DNA of 64,000 bases. Source: Alphaproteobacteria bacterium. GTDB lineage: Bacteria; Pseudomonadota; Alphaproteobacteria; Micropepsales; Micropepsaceae. Numbering within the stretch: the stretch's first letter is position 1; every line of letters starts with the position of its first letter. Positions 16,743-26,524 of the stretch are shown here, piece by piece. The DNA is taken from the NCBI GenBank assembly GCA_025924715.1, contig JAICHV010000002.1:62001-126000 (forward strand), in the 5' to 3' direction. Made by a program: the position numbers and the translations under genes. The notes beneath the pieces are model-generated. The model saw only the letters and a program-made list of their open reading frames with translations. It ran no database searches and was not told where the DNA came from.

Positions 16743-18764
16743 TCAAAAGGCCGGAAGAATGTCGGTGTGGTGGGGATGGTGGTCGCCTTCGTTCATGGCG
16801 TGGGCGCGCACCCCCGCGGCCTGGCGCAAGCGGGACAAGGCATCGTCTGCTGCCGTCTCGCCTTCGGGATCATGCTCTGGCACGGGCTCGGCAGCCGGGC
16901 GGGCAATCTCGGCCTCGTCACCAGGCGTGCGTTCCTGGCTGCGTCCGCCCTCGTCCGTTTCCTCGTGCCCTGTCTCATCGGCCGACAGGTCGAGATGCGG
17001 CCCGCGCACCTGGCTTCCCCAATCGTTGGGGCGAGACGGCGGGCAGTCGGGATAGCGGCTACCATCCCCCAGGTCGGGAACAGGCATCACCCGGTGCGTG
17101 AAATTGGCGTCCTCGTAATATTTTAGCTTCTTCGCGCGGATCGGCGGCAGACTTGAAACAAGAACCAGTTCGTCTTGGGGCGGCAGTTGCATGACCTCAC
17201 CGGGCGTTAGCAGCGCGCGGGCGGTCTCCTGCTTGGACACCATGACGTGACTGAGCCAAGGGGCGAGACGGTGGCCGGCATAGTTGCGCTGGGCGCGTAG
17301 CTCCGTGGCGGTGCCCAGCGCGTCGGATATGCGCTTGGCGGTCCGTTCGTCGTTGGAGGAAAACGCGACCCGGACATGGCAGTTGTCCAGGATGGCGTTG
17401 TTTTCGCCATACGCTTTGGAAATCTGATTGAGGGATTGGGCAATCAAATAGGCCCGGATGCCGTAGCCCGCCATGAAGGCCAGCGCGGTCTCGAAAAAGT
17501 CCAGCCGCCCGAGCGCGGGGAACTCGTCCAGCATCAGCAGCAGTTTGTGTTTGCGGCTCTTGGACGGGTCACCCTCCAAACGCTCGGTCAGGCAGCGGCC
17601 AATCTGGTTGAGGATTAGCCGGACCAGCGGCTTGGTGCGGGAAATGTCCGAAGGAGGAATGACAAGGTAGAGCGACACGGGCCGGGCCGCATCCACCAGA
17701 TCGGCAATCCGCCAATCGCATCCGGAAGTCGCCGCCGCCACGGTTGGGTCACGGTACAGACCCAGGAACGACATGGCGGTGGAAAGAACGCCAGACCGCT
17801 CATTCTCCGATTTGTTGAGAACTTCGCGTGCTGCCGACGCCACTACGGGGTGGACGATGGGCTGGCCGTCGCTGCCCAGATGGTTGGTCGCCATCATGTG
17901 GCGGAGCGTGGCCTCAAAGGACCGCAGCGGGTCGGACATGAAGCTCGCCACCCGTGCAAGCGTCTTGTCCTCTTCGGCGTACAGGACGTGGAGGATCACG
18001 CCGACCAGAAGCGAATGGCTGGTCTTCTCCCAATGGTTCCGGCGTTCCAGGGCGCCTTCCGGGTCCACCAGAATATCCGCGATGTTCTGTACGTCTCGGA
18101 CTTCGTGCGGTCCCTTGCGGACTTCGAGCAGTGGATTGTAACGGGCGCTGCGGGGGTCAGTCGGATTGAACAAGAGGCAATGGGAGAACTGCGCCCGCCA
18201 GCCGGCTGTCAGTTGCCAATTCTCGCCCTTGATATCGTGAATGACGACGCTGTTCGTCCAGGCCAGCAGTGTGGGCGCCACAAGGCCCACGCCTTTACCG
18301 GAGCGCGTCGGCGCAAACGCCATGACATGCTCCGGGCCGTTGTGGCGCAGATAATTCCGGTCAAACCGGCCCAGAAAAACACCGGACGCATCGAACAGAC
18401 CGGCTTCTGCAATGTCGCGGACGGTCGCCCAGCGGGATGAACCATAGGTCGTGACGTGCTTGGATTGGCGAGCGCGCCACAGCGATCCGGTGATGGCCAC
18501 ACCGCAACCGGCAACCCCACCCAGCGCCGCGATGCCACCCGCTTCGTTGAAGATGGTCGGCGCGTAGGCATCGTAGGCATACCACCAGACGAACAACGCC
18601 CAGGCCGGATAGACGGGATAGTCGAATAGATAGAACCAAGGCGCGCCAAGCTGCGGCTGAAAGCCAAGATGCCACGCGGCCCATTCTGTAGCGAACCACA
18701 CGCCACCCACGGCGATGGCCAAGACGGAGAAGACGGTTCCGATGAGAAGTTTTGTGGGCGTCAC
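16743..18764 (-). CDS. traG: Type IV coupling protein TraG (VirD4-like)
   Basis: A 673-residue coupling ATPase that brings the relaxase-DNA complex to the mating channel. Two N-terminal membrane helices (~5-25 and ~40-65) precede the Walker A motif in APTRSGKGVGL at ~150 and Walker B LLMLDEFPALG at ~410. The C terminus is long, acidic and polar. The start is a GTG at 18764 with GGAG upstream. It heads the traG-copG-trb run, so the main promoter is expected at 18765-18950, where I see no clear consensus. Confidence 0.95.
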   Translation of the reverse strand: MTPTKLLIGTVFSVLAIAVGGVWFATEWAAWHLGFQPQLGAPWFYLFDYPVYPAWALFVWWYAYDAYAPTIFNEAGGIAALGGVAGCGVAITGSLWRARQSKHVTTYGSSRWATVRDIAEAGLFDASGVFLGRFDRNYLRHNGPEHVMAFAPTRSGKGVGLVAPTLLAWTNSVVIHDIKGENWQLTAGWRAQFSHCLLFNPTDPRSARYNPLLEVRKGPHEVRDVQNIADILVDPEGALERRNHWEKTSHSLLVGVILHVLYAEEDKTLARVASFMSDPLRSFEATLRHMMATNHLGSDGQPIVHPVVASAAREVLNKSENERSGVLSTAMSFLGLYRDPTVAAATSGCDWRIADLVDAARPVSLYLVIPPSDISRTKPLVRLILNQIGRCLTERLEGDPSKSRKHKLLLMLDEFPALGRLDFFETALAFMAGYGIRAYLIAQSLNQISKAYGENNAILDNCHVRVAFSSNDERTAKRISDALGTATELRAQRNYAGHRLAPWLSHVMVSKQETARALLTPGEVMQLPPQDELVLVSSLPPIRAKKLKYYEDANFTHRVMPVPDLGDGSRYPDCPPSRPNDWGSQVRGPHLDLSADETGHEETDEGGRSQERTPGDEAEIARPAAEPVPEHDPEGETAADDALSRLRQAAGVRAHAMNEGDHHPHHTDILPAF

Positions 18765-18952
18765 GAGGGGCTCCTGTGCGAATCAGGAGACACCCGGAAT
18801 ATCGGTTACGAAAACCGCCTTTATTGACGCTCAATGACGATTACGCACGCTCACGCGCAACGGCGGAGGACGGGAAGCGTTAGAACGCATCCGTTGCCTA
18901 CAAGGCAGGGAGAACGGCTTTTTGCCGCCAAAGCGGATGGCGCGCAATTTCT

Positions 18953-19258
18953 TCAGAACTCTGGGCGGGCGTTGTAGAGGTGGCCAATGGTTGTGTCTGG
19001 AAAATAGCAGCTGCGATTGAGTTGGCCCCGTAGGTCATGCGAGCACCGAGCGCCAGCTTTGCGCAAGCCGAAGCCGTGCGACTGCATACAGGTTTCCACC
19101 AGTTCCCCAACATCTTGTTCAGTTAGCCCATGCCCTTTCGCCACAGATGCGGAAGACAATCGACATTGGTCGAGCACCTTCTGATTCGGTGGACTGCACC
19201 CGCCCAACGCAAGGGTCATGGCCGAGGCAGCGACACAACAGATAGAACGTAAGCGCAT
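18953..19258 (-). CDS. Small predicted lipoprotein at the end of the metal-efflux operon
   Basis: A 101-residue protein starting MRLRSICCVAASAMTLALGG with a lipobox cysteine directly after (LALGGC, residue 21), so it is probably a lipid-anchored periplasmic protein. The mature part has four or five further cysteines (DQCRLSSAS, VETCMQSHGFGL, GARCSHDL, NRSCYFPD), which suggests disulfides or metal binding. It starts 25 bases after the CDF gene, on the same strand. I do not recognise a named family; a role in metal handling is an inference from context. Confidence 0.6.
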   Translation of the reverse strand: MRLRSICCVAASAMTLALGGCSPPNQKVLDQCRLSSASVAKGHGLTEQDVGELVETCMQSHGFGLRKAGARCSHDLRGQLNRSCYFPDTTIGHLYNARPEF

Positions 19259-19283
19259 GGGACCCGATATCTCGTCAATGCCG

Positions 19284-20201
19284 CTAGACAGGCAAGGTAA
19301 CCTGCTCAGCACAATGATCGTCCGTCTCGATTTGGATTGTGACGTGTTCAATCTTGTACTTGGCCTTCATAACGTCCTTGGCCGACTGCAACACCCCGGG
19401 ACTTTGAGCCGGCGCCATGACCCGAAGATGCACGCTCATTGCGTTCATACCCGAGGTGATTGTCCAAACGTGCAGGTCATGGATAGCAGTGACATTGTCG
19501 ATGGCGGAAAGGGAGGCCTCGACTTCCGAAAGTGCGATATCCGCAGGCACACCCTCCAACAGAATATGAATGGTTTCGTTCAAGAGTCGCCAAGTCCGCG
19601 GAATGATGAAGAGACCAATTCCCGCCGCGATGATTGGATCGGCAATAGTCCACCCCGTGTATCGGATAATAAGCGCGGCCGCGATCACGCCCACAGAAGC
19701 AAGCATATCGCTGAGAACTTCAAAGTACGCGCCACGAACATTGAGACTTTCCGACGAACCACCCGATAGGATGCGCATGCTGACAAGGTTCACAATGAGA
19801 CCGATCACCGCGACGATCATCATTGGCCCTGACTCAACTGACGGTGGGGTCACAAGGCGCGTATAGGCTTCGTAAAGAATGTACCCGGTAACAACGAGCA
19901 GAAAGGTCGCGTTGGCTAGCGCCGACAGTATTTCAGCGCGCATATAGCCGTACGTCTTCTGCGGCGTTGCCGCTTTGGCGGCGAAACGTATCGCGAGCAG
20001 CGCAAGCCCCAGTCCGGCCGCATCGGTGAGCATGTGAGCGGCGTCTGCTAGAAGCGCAAGGCTCCCCGTGAGGATGCCTCCGACAACCTCGGCTGCCATG
20101 TAGGTCAAAGTTAGACCAAGGGCCCAAGCCAATCTGTAAGCGTGGCGACCAGATACGGAGCCGCTCCCCGCCCCTCCGTGATGCGCGTGATCATGACCCA
20201 A
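19284..20201 (-). CDS. Cation diffusion facilitator (CzcD-like Zn/Co/Cd exporter)
   Basis: A ~305-residue CDF exporter with six membrane helices. It has a His-rich N terminus (HDHAHHGG), the TM2 site LLADAAHMLTDAAGL (HxxxD) and the TM5 site YFEVLSDMLASVGV (ExxxD), with a C-terminal cytoplasmic domain (IHDLHVWTITSG). I place the start at a TTG at 20201 behind AAAAAGGAG. The frame is open further, but that part lies within czcA. It overlaps the czcA stop by 11 bases, implying coupled expression. It moves divalent metal from cytoplasm to periplasm, where the Czc pump can take over. Confidence 0.85.
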   Translation of the reverse strand: MGHDHAHHGGAGSGSVSGRHAYRLAWALGLTLTYMAAEVVGGILTGSLALLADAAHMLTDAAGLGLALLAIRFAAKAATPQKTYGYMRAEILSALANATFLLVVTGYILYEAYTRLVTPPSVESGPMMIVAVIGLIVNLVSMRILSGGSSESLNVRGAYFEVLSDMLASVGVIAAALIIRYTGWTIADPIIAAGIGLFIIPRTWRLLNETIHILLEGVPADIALSEVEASLSAIDNVTAIHDLHVWTITSGMNAMSVHLRVMAPAQSPGVLQSAKDVMKAKYKIEHVTIQIETDDHCAEQVTLPV

Positions 20202-23200
20202 GGGAAGTTGCTCCTTTTTCGATTTCGTCGGGATCGATTGGCCGCCGCCGACGGTGGCAGATCTGGTAAAGTGCCGGCAAGACAAACAAAGACAGTAAAG
20301 TTGCGGAGACAATTCCGCCAATTACCACCGTTGCTAAAGGCCGCTGGACCTCGGCGCCTGTCCCGACATTCAAGGCCATTGGGAGAAACCCCAGCGACGC
20401 CACAAGGCCGATCATCAAAATGGGCCGCAAGCGCGTCATGGCACCTTCCCGGATGGCTTGGTCAAGAGGGCGGCCATCTCGAATGAGCTCACGGATGTAG
20501 GACACCATGATAACGCCCGTGAGAACCGAAACACCGCAGAGCGTGATGAACCCAACACCTGCTGTAATGGACAATGGGATACCCCGAAACAGGAGCGCCA
20601 AAATGCCGCCCGTGAGCGCCAACGGCACTCCCGAAAAGACGATCAAGGCGTCCTTTACAGACCCAAATGTGGCAACCAGTAGACCCAGTATGAGCAGCAA
20701 GGACATTGGTACCAAGATGCTCAATCGACGTGACGCGGACGCCAACTGCTCAAAGGTGCCGCCATACTCCACATAGTAACCCGGGGGCATTTTTAGTTCC
20801 TGAGTCACTGCCTTCTGAGCGTCGCCTACGAAGCCCGCGAGATCGCGGCCACGCACGTTCGACATCACCACAATAAAGCGCTTCCCGTTTTCACGGCTTA
20901 TCTGGTTTGGACCTTCAGTCGTTTTGAAAGTGGCCACTTCGCCCAGCGGGACATAGCCGCCGGATTTGCGGGATAGCGGCAGCCTTGCTAAAGCGTCCTG
21001 GTCTGTCCGCATTCCTTCGGGCAAGCGCACCTCCAGCGGGTAACGCGCGTCGCCCTCGTAGATCAATCCAGCTTCCTTGCCTCCAAGCGCGGCAGAAACC
21101 ACGTCCTGCACATTAGAGACATCCAGACCGTACCGTGCCAACTGCATGCGCTGGGGCTCAACCGTCAGGAGAGGCAAACCGGAAGCCTGCTCCGTCTTCA
21201 CATCCGCCGCGCCGGGCACCTTGGAAAGGATGCCTTGGGCCCGGCTTGCCAGCCGGACCAGTTCGTCCAGGTCATCGCCAAAGATTTTAAGCGCCACATC
21301 GCTCCGAACCCCGGAAATCAACTCGTTGAACCGAAGTTGGATGGGCTGGCTAAAGCCCAGCACAGTCCCAGGCACGGTACTAGCCGCCTTCTCGATTTCG
21401 GCGATGAGAATTTCCTTCGACTTGCGTTTGTCCGGCCATTCATCGTGCGGCTTGAGCATCACGTATGTGTCGGCTTTGCCTGGAGGCATCAAATCGGTCG
21501 CGACCTCGGCCGTGCCATTGCGGGCGAAAACCGTCTTTACCTCCGGAATTTTCAACAGCGTTCGGTTTAGCTGCAGCTGCATGGATACTGCCTGCTCAAT
21601 GCCAGTGCTGACGGGACGGCTGGTCTCAATTGCCAGGTCGCCTTCATCCAGATTGGGAATAAACTCCGCACCCATCCGGCTGACCAAGATCCCGCATACG
21701 ATAATCAGGACCAGGGCCAAACCGACCACCAAATAGGACGCTCGCAACACTCGTTCTAGGAATGGCTCATAAACCTTCTTCGCAGACCGCACCAACCAGT
21801 TGTCGCCCTCACTAATCTTGCCGGTAAGGAAGAACGCGCACGCGGCAGGAACGAATGTGATCGAGAAGATCAGCGCCCCGACCAAAGCGACAACGACCGC
21901 AAATGCCATGGGGTGGAACATTTTTCCCTCGACGCCACTGAGTGCGAAGATAGGAAGGTTGACCAGGACGATAACAACCACACTGACAAGACTGGGGCGG
22001 AAGACTTCGCGGGTCGCATTGAAGACAGTCTCGAACCTCTCCGTCTGGTTTAATACCCGCCCTTTCTCATGCTGTGCGTGGGCGAGCCGGGATATGCAAT
22101 TTTCTACGACAATGAGTGTCCCGTCGACGATCAGCCCAAAATCCAGCGCCCCCAGGCTCATCAAATTTCCGCTGACCCCGCCTTGAACCATGCCAGCAAA
22201 AGTCGCGAGCAAGGACAGGGGTATCACGGCAGCCGTGATGAGAGCTGCCCGTAAGTTTCCCAGAAAGACAAACAGGACAACAATGACCAAGATTGCGCCT
22301 TCGATCAGGTTCTTCTGAACGGTCTTGATGGTTTTATTGACGAGGTCGGTACGATCGTAGATCGGCTTGGCACTGATACCGGGTGGTAGCCTTTTGTTGA
22401 TTTCCTGCAATTTGGCGCCAACGGCTTCACTCACAATCCGGCTGTTCTCTCCAATCAACATCATCGCCGTGCCAAGAACGGTCTCGCGGCCATCCTGTGT
22501 CGCTGCGCCGGTACGAAGCTCCTTACCGATGCTGACGGTTGCGATGTCGTTGACGGTAATCGGCACATTGCCATGCGTGCTTACGACTGCACGCCGGATC
22601 GCCTCTTCGTCCGCAAGCTGTCCTGGCACGCGCACCAGAAATTGTTCGCCATTGCGCTCAATATAGCCGGCGCCGACGTTGAGGTTGTTTGCCTTGAGCG
22701 CATTCACCAGGTCGGAAAGCGATATTCCAAAGGACAGAAGCCGTGCCGGGTCTGGCGCAACCTGATACTGCTTTGCAAAACCGCCAATCGAGTTGACCTC
22801 GGAAACGCCTGGCACCTGGCGAAGCTGGGGTCGGATGGTCCAGTCCTGGACTGCCCGAAGGTCCGTCGACGTAAAAGCCGACCCGTCTGGTTTCGAGGCG
22901 TTGCGGGACGCGTTGACTGTGTAAAGATAGATTTCTCCAAGGCCCGTCGATACCGGACCCAGTTCCGGCTCAACACCACTCGGCAGCTGGCTGCGGACTT
23001 CCTGAAGCCGCTCGTTCACCAGGTTCCGCATGAAGTAAAGATCGGCGCCTTCCTTGAAAACGATCGTGACCTGGGACAAGCCATACGCCGAAACCGAGCG
23101 TGAACGCTCAAGCTTCGGCAGTCCCGCCATTGCCGTCTCAACTAGGAAAGTGACGCGCTGTTCCACTTCAAGGGGAGAAAAGCCCGGCGCGCGGGTGTTG

Positions 23201-23346
23201 ATCTGAACTTGCACATTTGTGATATCAGGGACGGCATCAATAGGCAGTTTTTGGTATTGGTAGACGCCAAACGCGACAAATCCAGCAACCAGCAGCATTA
23301 CAATCCAGCGTTGGCGGATCGCCAAGTCTATAATGCGATCAATCAC
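20191..23346 (-). CDS. czcA: Heavy-metal RND efflux permease CzcA
   Basis: A 1,051-residue HME-type RND pump. The TM4 motif DFGLIVDGTLIVVEN (with D, D and E at the proton path) is characteristic of Zn/Co/Cd CzcA-like pumps rather than drug pumps. The start is a GTG at 23346 that overlaps the stop of the P-II-like gene. It forms the tripartite exporter with czcB and czcC in the same operon and expels periplasmic divalent cations. No break or truncation is visible. Confidence 0.95.
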   Translation of the reverse strand: MIDRIIDLAIRQRWIVMLLVAGFVAFGVYQYQKLPIDAVPDITNVQVQINTRAPGFSPLEVEQRVTFLVETAMAGLPKLERSRSVSAYGLSQVTIVFKEGADLYFMRNLVNERLQEVRSQLPSGVEPELGPVSTGLGEIYLYTVNASRNASKPDGSAFTSTDLRAVQDWTIRPQLRQVPGVSEVNSIGGFAKQYQVAPDPARLLSFGISLSDLVNALKANNLNVGAGYIERNGEQFLVRVPGQLADEEAIRRAVVSTHGNVPITVNDIATVSIGKELRTGAATQDGRETVLGTAMMLIGENSRIVSEAVGAKLQEINKRLPPGISAKPIYDRTDLVNKTIKTVQKNLIEGAILVIVVLFVFLGNLRAALITAAVIPLSLLATFAGMVQGGVSGNLMSLGALDFGLIVDGTLIVVENCISRLAHAQHEKGRVLNQTERFETVFNATREVFRPSLVSVVVIVLVNLPIFALSGVEGKMFHPMAFAVVVALVGALIFSITFVPAACAFFLTGKISEGDNWLVRSAKKVYEPFLERVLRASYLVVGLALVLIIVCGILVSRMGAEFIPNLDEGDLAIETSRPVSTGIEQAVSMQLQLNRTLLKIPEVKTVFARNGTAEVATDLMPPGKADTYVMLKPHDEWPDKRKSKEILIAEIEKAASTVPGTVLGFSQPIQLRFNELISGVRSDVALKIFGDDLDELVRLASRAQGILSKVPGAADVKTEQASGLPLLTVEPQRMQLARYGLDVSNVQDVVSAALGGKEAGLIYEGDARYPLEVRLPEGMRTDQDALARLPLSRKSGGYVPLGEVATFKTTEGPNQISRENGKRFIVVMSNVRGRDLAGFVGDAQKAVTQELKMPPGYYVEYGGTFEQLASASRRLSILVPMSLLLILGLLVATFGSVKDALIVFSGVPLALTGGILALLFRGIPLSITAGVGFITLCGVSVLTGVIMVSYIRELIRDGRPLDQAIREGAMTRLRPILMIGLVASLGFLPMALNVGTGAEVQRPLATVVIGGIVSATLLSLFVLPALYQICHRRRRPIDPDEIEKGATSLGS

Positions 23347-23678
23347 GAGCGTGCCTCCGCATTGCCGATGCGGACATATGTTTGTACGTTGGTGACGGCA
23401 ATTAAACCGTCGCCGGGCTGACCGGTATGGGCCGCGGCCGTTATGGTTTCAACGATGGAGGACGCACTGCCCTCCTCGCACAAAATGACGAGGACCTGCC
23501 GGCGATGGTAAAGGAGGCCTTCTTTATTGTCGTAGGCGAAGACACCGCCCTTGCCACGTCCATGGCCCTGGCCGTGAGCGTCAAACACCGTGAAGCCAGG
23601 AAAGTCGGTGAGCGCATGCAATGCGGTGACAACCTTGCTGAGCTTGTGCGGTTGGATGATTGCTTCAATTCTTCTCAT
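23343..23678 (-). CDS. P-II-like signalling protein in the czc operon
   Basis: A 111-residue protein of the P-II superfamily: MRRIEAIIQPHKLSKVVTAL at the start, a T-loop-like Gly/His-rich stretch (AHGQGHGRGKGG) and a C-terminal EGSASSIVETITAAAHTGQP, GDGLIAVTNVQTYVRI. Proteins of this type are found with czcA-like genes and are thought to bind nucleotide and/or metal and tune the pump. The ATG at 23678 has GGAGGAAG upstream and follows the czcB stop by one base. Confidence 0.88.
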   Translation of the reverse strand: MRRIEAIIQPHKLSKVVTALHALTDFPGFTVFDAHGQGHGRGKGGVFAYDNKEGLLYHRRQVLVILCEEGSASSIVETITAAAHTGQPGDGLIAVTNVQTYVRIGNAEARS

Positions 23679-23679
23679 A

Positions 23680-24609
23680 TCAATCTTCCTCCGCTTCGCC
23701 CTTGAGTAAATCTGCCTTGACGAGATAGCTGTTCGCCGCTGCATAGCGCTCGCCCACGCGGAGCCCGCTCGTCACTTCTACCGCAGTTTTGGAGCGACGC
23801 CCGACAGTCACCGGTCGAGCCACAAATCCGTTCGGGCCTTCTACAAACACGACCGATTTTCCATTGAAGGTTTGCAGGGCGGAGGGCAGCACGGCTACCG
23901 GCGCGCGGAATGCGCTGATCACCACGTCGCCGGTGACGAACTGTCCCGGTATCCAAGTGTTCCGGGCGTTATCGACAGTGGCGCGCGCAACAACGCTTTG
24001 ATTGTCCGCGTCGCCGGACGGGGCGACGTAGTTCAATTTTGCTTCGGCAAGGAACCCTCCGTCTGCCGCCGTGACACGGACTGGCATATCGGGGCGCACA
24101 TGACCAAGGTCCCGGTTGAAAACCGCGAATTCTACCCATGCCGTTGATAGATCAGCGACCCGCATGAGGATCGTATCACTGTTAACCGCTTCTCCAGGGT
24201 TCGCCTTGCGATCAAGCACGGTGCCGTTGATCGGCGAGGACACCGCGTAGGTTTGAAGGCTCGAACTGGATTCCACCGTGAGCAGCGTATCGCCGCGCCT
24301 TACTGCGTCGCCAATGCTCTTCTGGACCGCGCGGATTGTTCCGGGGTACCGAGCGCGAAGATTTTGCTCACGCTCGCCGTTCGATTTGACCGTCCCGTAG
24401 AGGGTAATGGTCTCTCGAATATCGAGCGGCCCGGCGGCGGCTACTTGGATGCCGGCGGCGGCTGCGGCCTGGGGCGTGATGGCCGCGACACCGGCCGCGG
24501 CTGCGGGTTTCGTCGTCGTATCGGTCTTTTTCTCCGAGCAGGCTCCCAATATCAGGCTTGTGAGAAGCAGTCCTGCGTACAGGACGGCACGCTCCGATCG
24601 AGTTTTCAT
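23680..24609 (-). CDS. czcB: Heavy-metal RND periplasmic adaptor CzcB
   Basis: A 309-residue membrane-fusion protein joining CzcA to CzcC. It has a lipoprotein-like signal (LLTSLILGAC, Cys at about residue 24), a barrel-sandwich region (RYPGTIRAVQKSIGDAVRRG), a lipoyl-like return strand (VSSPINGTVLDRKANPGEAV) and a C-terminal beta-barrel. It is shorter than drug-pump adaptors because the coiled-coil hairpin is reduced, as is common in CzcB/CusB relatives. It overlaps czcC by four bases. Confidence 0.93.
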   Translation of the reverse strand: MKTRSERAVLYAGLLLTSLILGACSEKKTDTTTKPAAAAGVAAITPQAAAAAGIQVAAAGPLDIRETITLYGTVKSNGEREQNLRARYPGTIRAVQKSIGDAVRRGDTLLTVESSSSLQTYAVSSPINGTVLDRKANPGEAVNSDTILMRVADLSTAWVEFAVFNRDLGHVRPDMPVRVTAADGGFLAEAKLNYVAPSGDADNQSVVARATVDNARNTWIPGQFVTGDVVISAFRAPVAVLPSALQTFNGKSVVFVEGPNGFVARPVTVGRRSKTAVEVTSGLRVGERYAAANSYLVKADLLKGEAEED

Positions 24610-25973
24610 TGGTTTATCCCCGCGGGCTGATTGTCGGATGTCGTCACGGGCGCAAGGCGCTCGGTGCGAGCTCTGGCCGTGCGAAGTTTGGCAAGCGCCT
24701 GGATATACCGGCCGCGCTGATCGAAAAACGACCGCTGCGCGTCCAGCACTTCGAGGTATTCAAACGCGCCGGTGCGATAGCCCGCCAGCGCCAACTGAAA
24801 GGCCTTTTCGGCCTGCGGCAAAGATTTGTCCTTGATGCTGTTGGCGTCAGACCAGGCTGTCTGCCAATCGGTCCAGGCGGTCACAAGCTCCTGCGAGCGC
24901 TCTAGTTCGGCCTGCCGGCGATCCTGTGCCACGCGCGTGAGTTCGGCCTGCGCCCGTGCGATCTCACCCTGGTTTTGATTGAAGATTGGAATGGGCATCG
25001 AGACGGTGGCAACGAACGCGACGCTGCCTGAGCCTGCGAATTGGCGCATACCCGCACCCGCCGTCAGATCCGGAACGGCATTGGCCTGCGCCAGTCGCAG
25101 GTCGGCCTCGCGCATATCGCGAAGGCGTTGGAACCGCTCAAAATCGGGCGCCGACCGCAGGCGCAGTTCGTAAGTCCCGAGCGTTTGCGGACGTTCAAGC
25201 TGTGCCAAACTCTGATCGATAAGCGTTTCTTCGACCGTGGCTGCGCCCCAATACCGCGCCAGCCTCTGAAGCGCAGCCGTCTTTTCTTGCTCGGCGTTTT
25301 GCCTTGCAACGGCGCTTGTTGAGAATGCCACTTCGGCTTTGCTGCGCTGAAACAGCGGATCGCGGGCCGCATTAACGCGGCGCGTTACGTCCGCCAAGAC
25401 CTGCTGGGCGGCGCGCTCCGTTTCAAGGGCAATCGCTACCCCATCTTGGGCGGCTAAGGCGTCGGCATAGGCAACGGTTACGTCACGGGCCAGGTCGAGC
25501 CGGATGGTGGTCAGATCGATTTCGGCCGCCTTCCGTCCGGCCAGGGCCACGGACTGCCGGGCGGCGCGCTTTCCTCCAAGTTCTATGAGCTGCGAAACGC
25601 TGGCCGTGGTTTCTGTTGCCCGAAACGCACTTTGGGGGCCGGTGCCGGCGAAGTTCTCGACCTCAAGAGTTCCAATTGGGTTGGGGTAGAGTTTGGCCTG
25701 TTGCTCACTTCCCATAGCGGCTGCTACCCCAAAGGCCGCGGCCTGAAGTTTTGGAGAGGCCTGAACAGCTTTTTCGATAGCCTGAGGCAGAGACAGGATG
25801 GGCTTGGCGGCGTTCGGAACCGCAGTGATACCGCCCTGCGCTTGGGCCTGCGCCGGCGGTGCGCCCCAGGCAACAACCGCCACCAGGGCCGCGGCCCCAA
25901 ATGTGCGAACAAGGAAATCACGATGGGAGGTCCACCGGCGGTGGACCTGAATAGGCGTCAGCAAATTCGTCAT
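24606..25973 (-). CDS. czcC: Outer-membrane efflux protein CzcC (TolC family)
   Basis: A 455-residue TolC-family channel. It has an N-terminal signal (ending near PPAQAQAQ) and two outer-membrane factor repeats rich in long helices, e.g. LSLPQAIEKAVQASPKLQAA and LPQAEKAFQLALAGYRTGAF. It forms the exit duct of the CzcABC pump. The ATG at 25973 lies behind CTGGAG; an in-frame TTG at 25988 is a weaker choice. Confidence 0.92.
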   Translation of the reverse strand: MTNLLTPIQVHRRWTSHRDFLVRTFGAAALVAVVAWGAPPAQAQAQGGITAVPNAAKPILSLPQAIEKAVQASPKLQAAAFGVAAAMGSEQQAKLYPNPIGTLEVENFAGTGPQSAFRATETTASVSQLIELGGKRAARQSVALAGRKAAEIDLTTIRLDLARDVTVAYADALAAQDGVAIALETERAAQQVLADVTRRVNAARDPLFQRSKAEVAFSTSAVARQNAEQEKTAALQRLARYWGAATVEETLIDQSLAQLERPQTLGTYELRLRSAPDFERFQRLRDMREADLRLAQANAVPDLTAGAGMRQFAGSGSVAFVATVSMPIPIFNQNQGEIARAQAELTRVAQDRRQAELERSQELVTAWTDWQTAWSDANSIKDKSLPQAEKAFQLALAGYRTGAFEYLEVLDAQRSFFDQRGRYIQALAKLRTARARTERLAPVTTSDNQPAGINQ

Positions 25974-26050
25974 CAAAAACTCCAGCAAAGCGAGCGCAAG
26001 CGAACGCCGGCAACCCGAAGCGGGTTACCGGTCTTTTCGTTTGGCGAGTG

Positions 26051-26473
26051 CTATTGCTGGAGGACGATTGTCTGGCGTTGACCCATATAGGTCGAACGCA
26101 TGAGTCCGTTTTCCACGCTGGAGGCCGTTGCCCCAACGCGACCCGGAACGTAGTCCTGTGCCGTATTTAGATAGGCAACGACGTAGGCCGTAAGTTGCGG
26201 AGAAACGGCCTCATCGGAATATCTCGGGGTATAAGTGCCGGCGGTCGTTGTGAGGGCGCTGTCGGTACAATCGGTGCAATGAACCACCGCTTGAGCCCCT
26301 AATCCTTTTGCGGCACCGGCCTCGCGGACTTCGTCGCAACGGCTATCCATCGAATACTCGACCGCGGCCTTGCCGTTTTTTTCGACGCACAGAACAGCCA
26401 TGCCCGCTGTGGCCGACACGGTCATGCTGACCGACCAGATAAGCAGGGCAAAAATGGCTGCGAGTCTTTTCAT
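26051..26473 (-). CDS. Small exported protein, first gene of the metal operon
   Basis: A ~140-residue protein with a clear signal peptide (KRLAAIFALLIWSVSMTVSA). The mature part contains the cysteine pattern CVEKN...RCDEV...HCTDCTDS, which could hold a metal or disulfides. It is the first gene after the MerR-type promoter and is followed by czcC at 77 bases, so it belongs to the metal-response operon. I do not recognise a family. The start at 26473 is chosen so that the signal peptide begins MKR; an upstream ATG at 26500 is possible. Confidence 0.65.
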   Translation of the reverse strand: MKRLAAIFALLIWSVSMTVSATAGMAVLCVEKNGKAAVEYSMDSRCDEVREAGAAKGLGAQAVVHCTDCTDSALTTTAGTYTPRYSDEAVSPQLTAYVVAYLNTAQDYVPGRVGATASSVENGLMRSTYMGQRQTIVLQQ

Positions 26474-26524
26474 TGGCGACGCGTGTAAACCTGGACCCAT
26501 TGCGGTTGAGATTCGACGTTGGGA

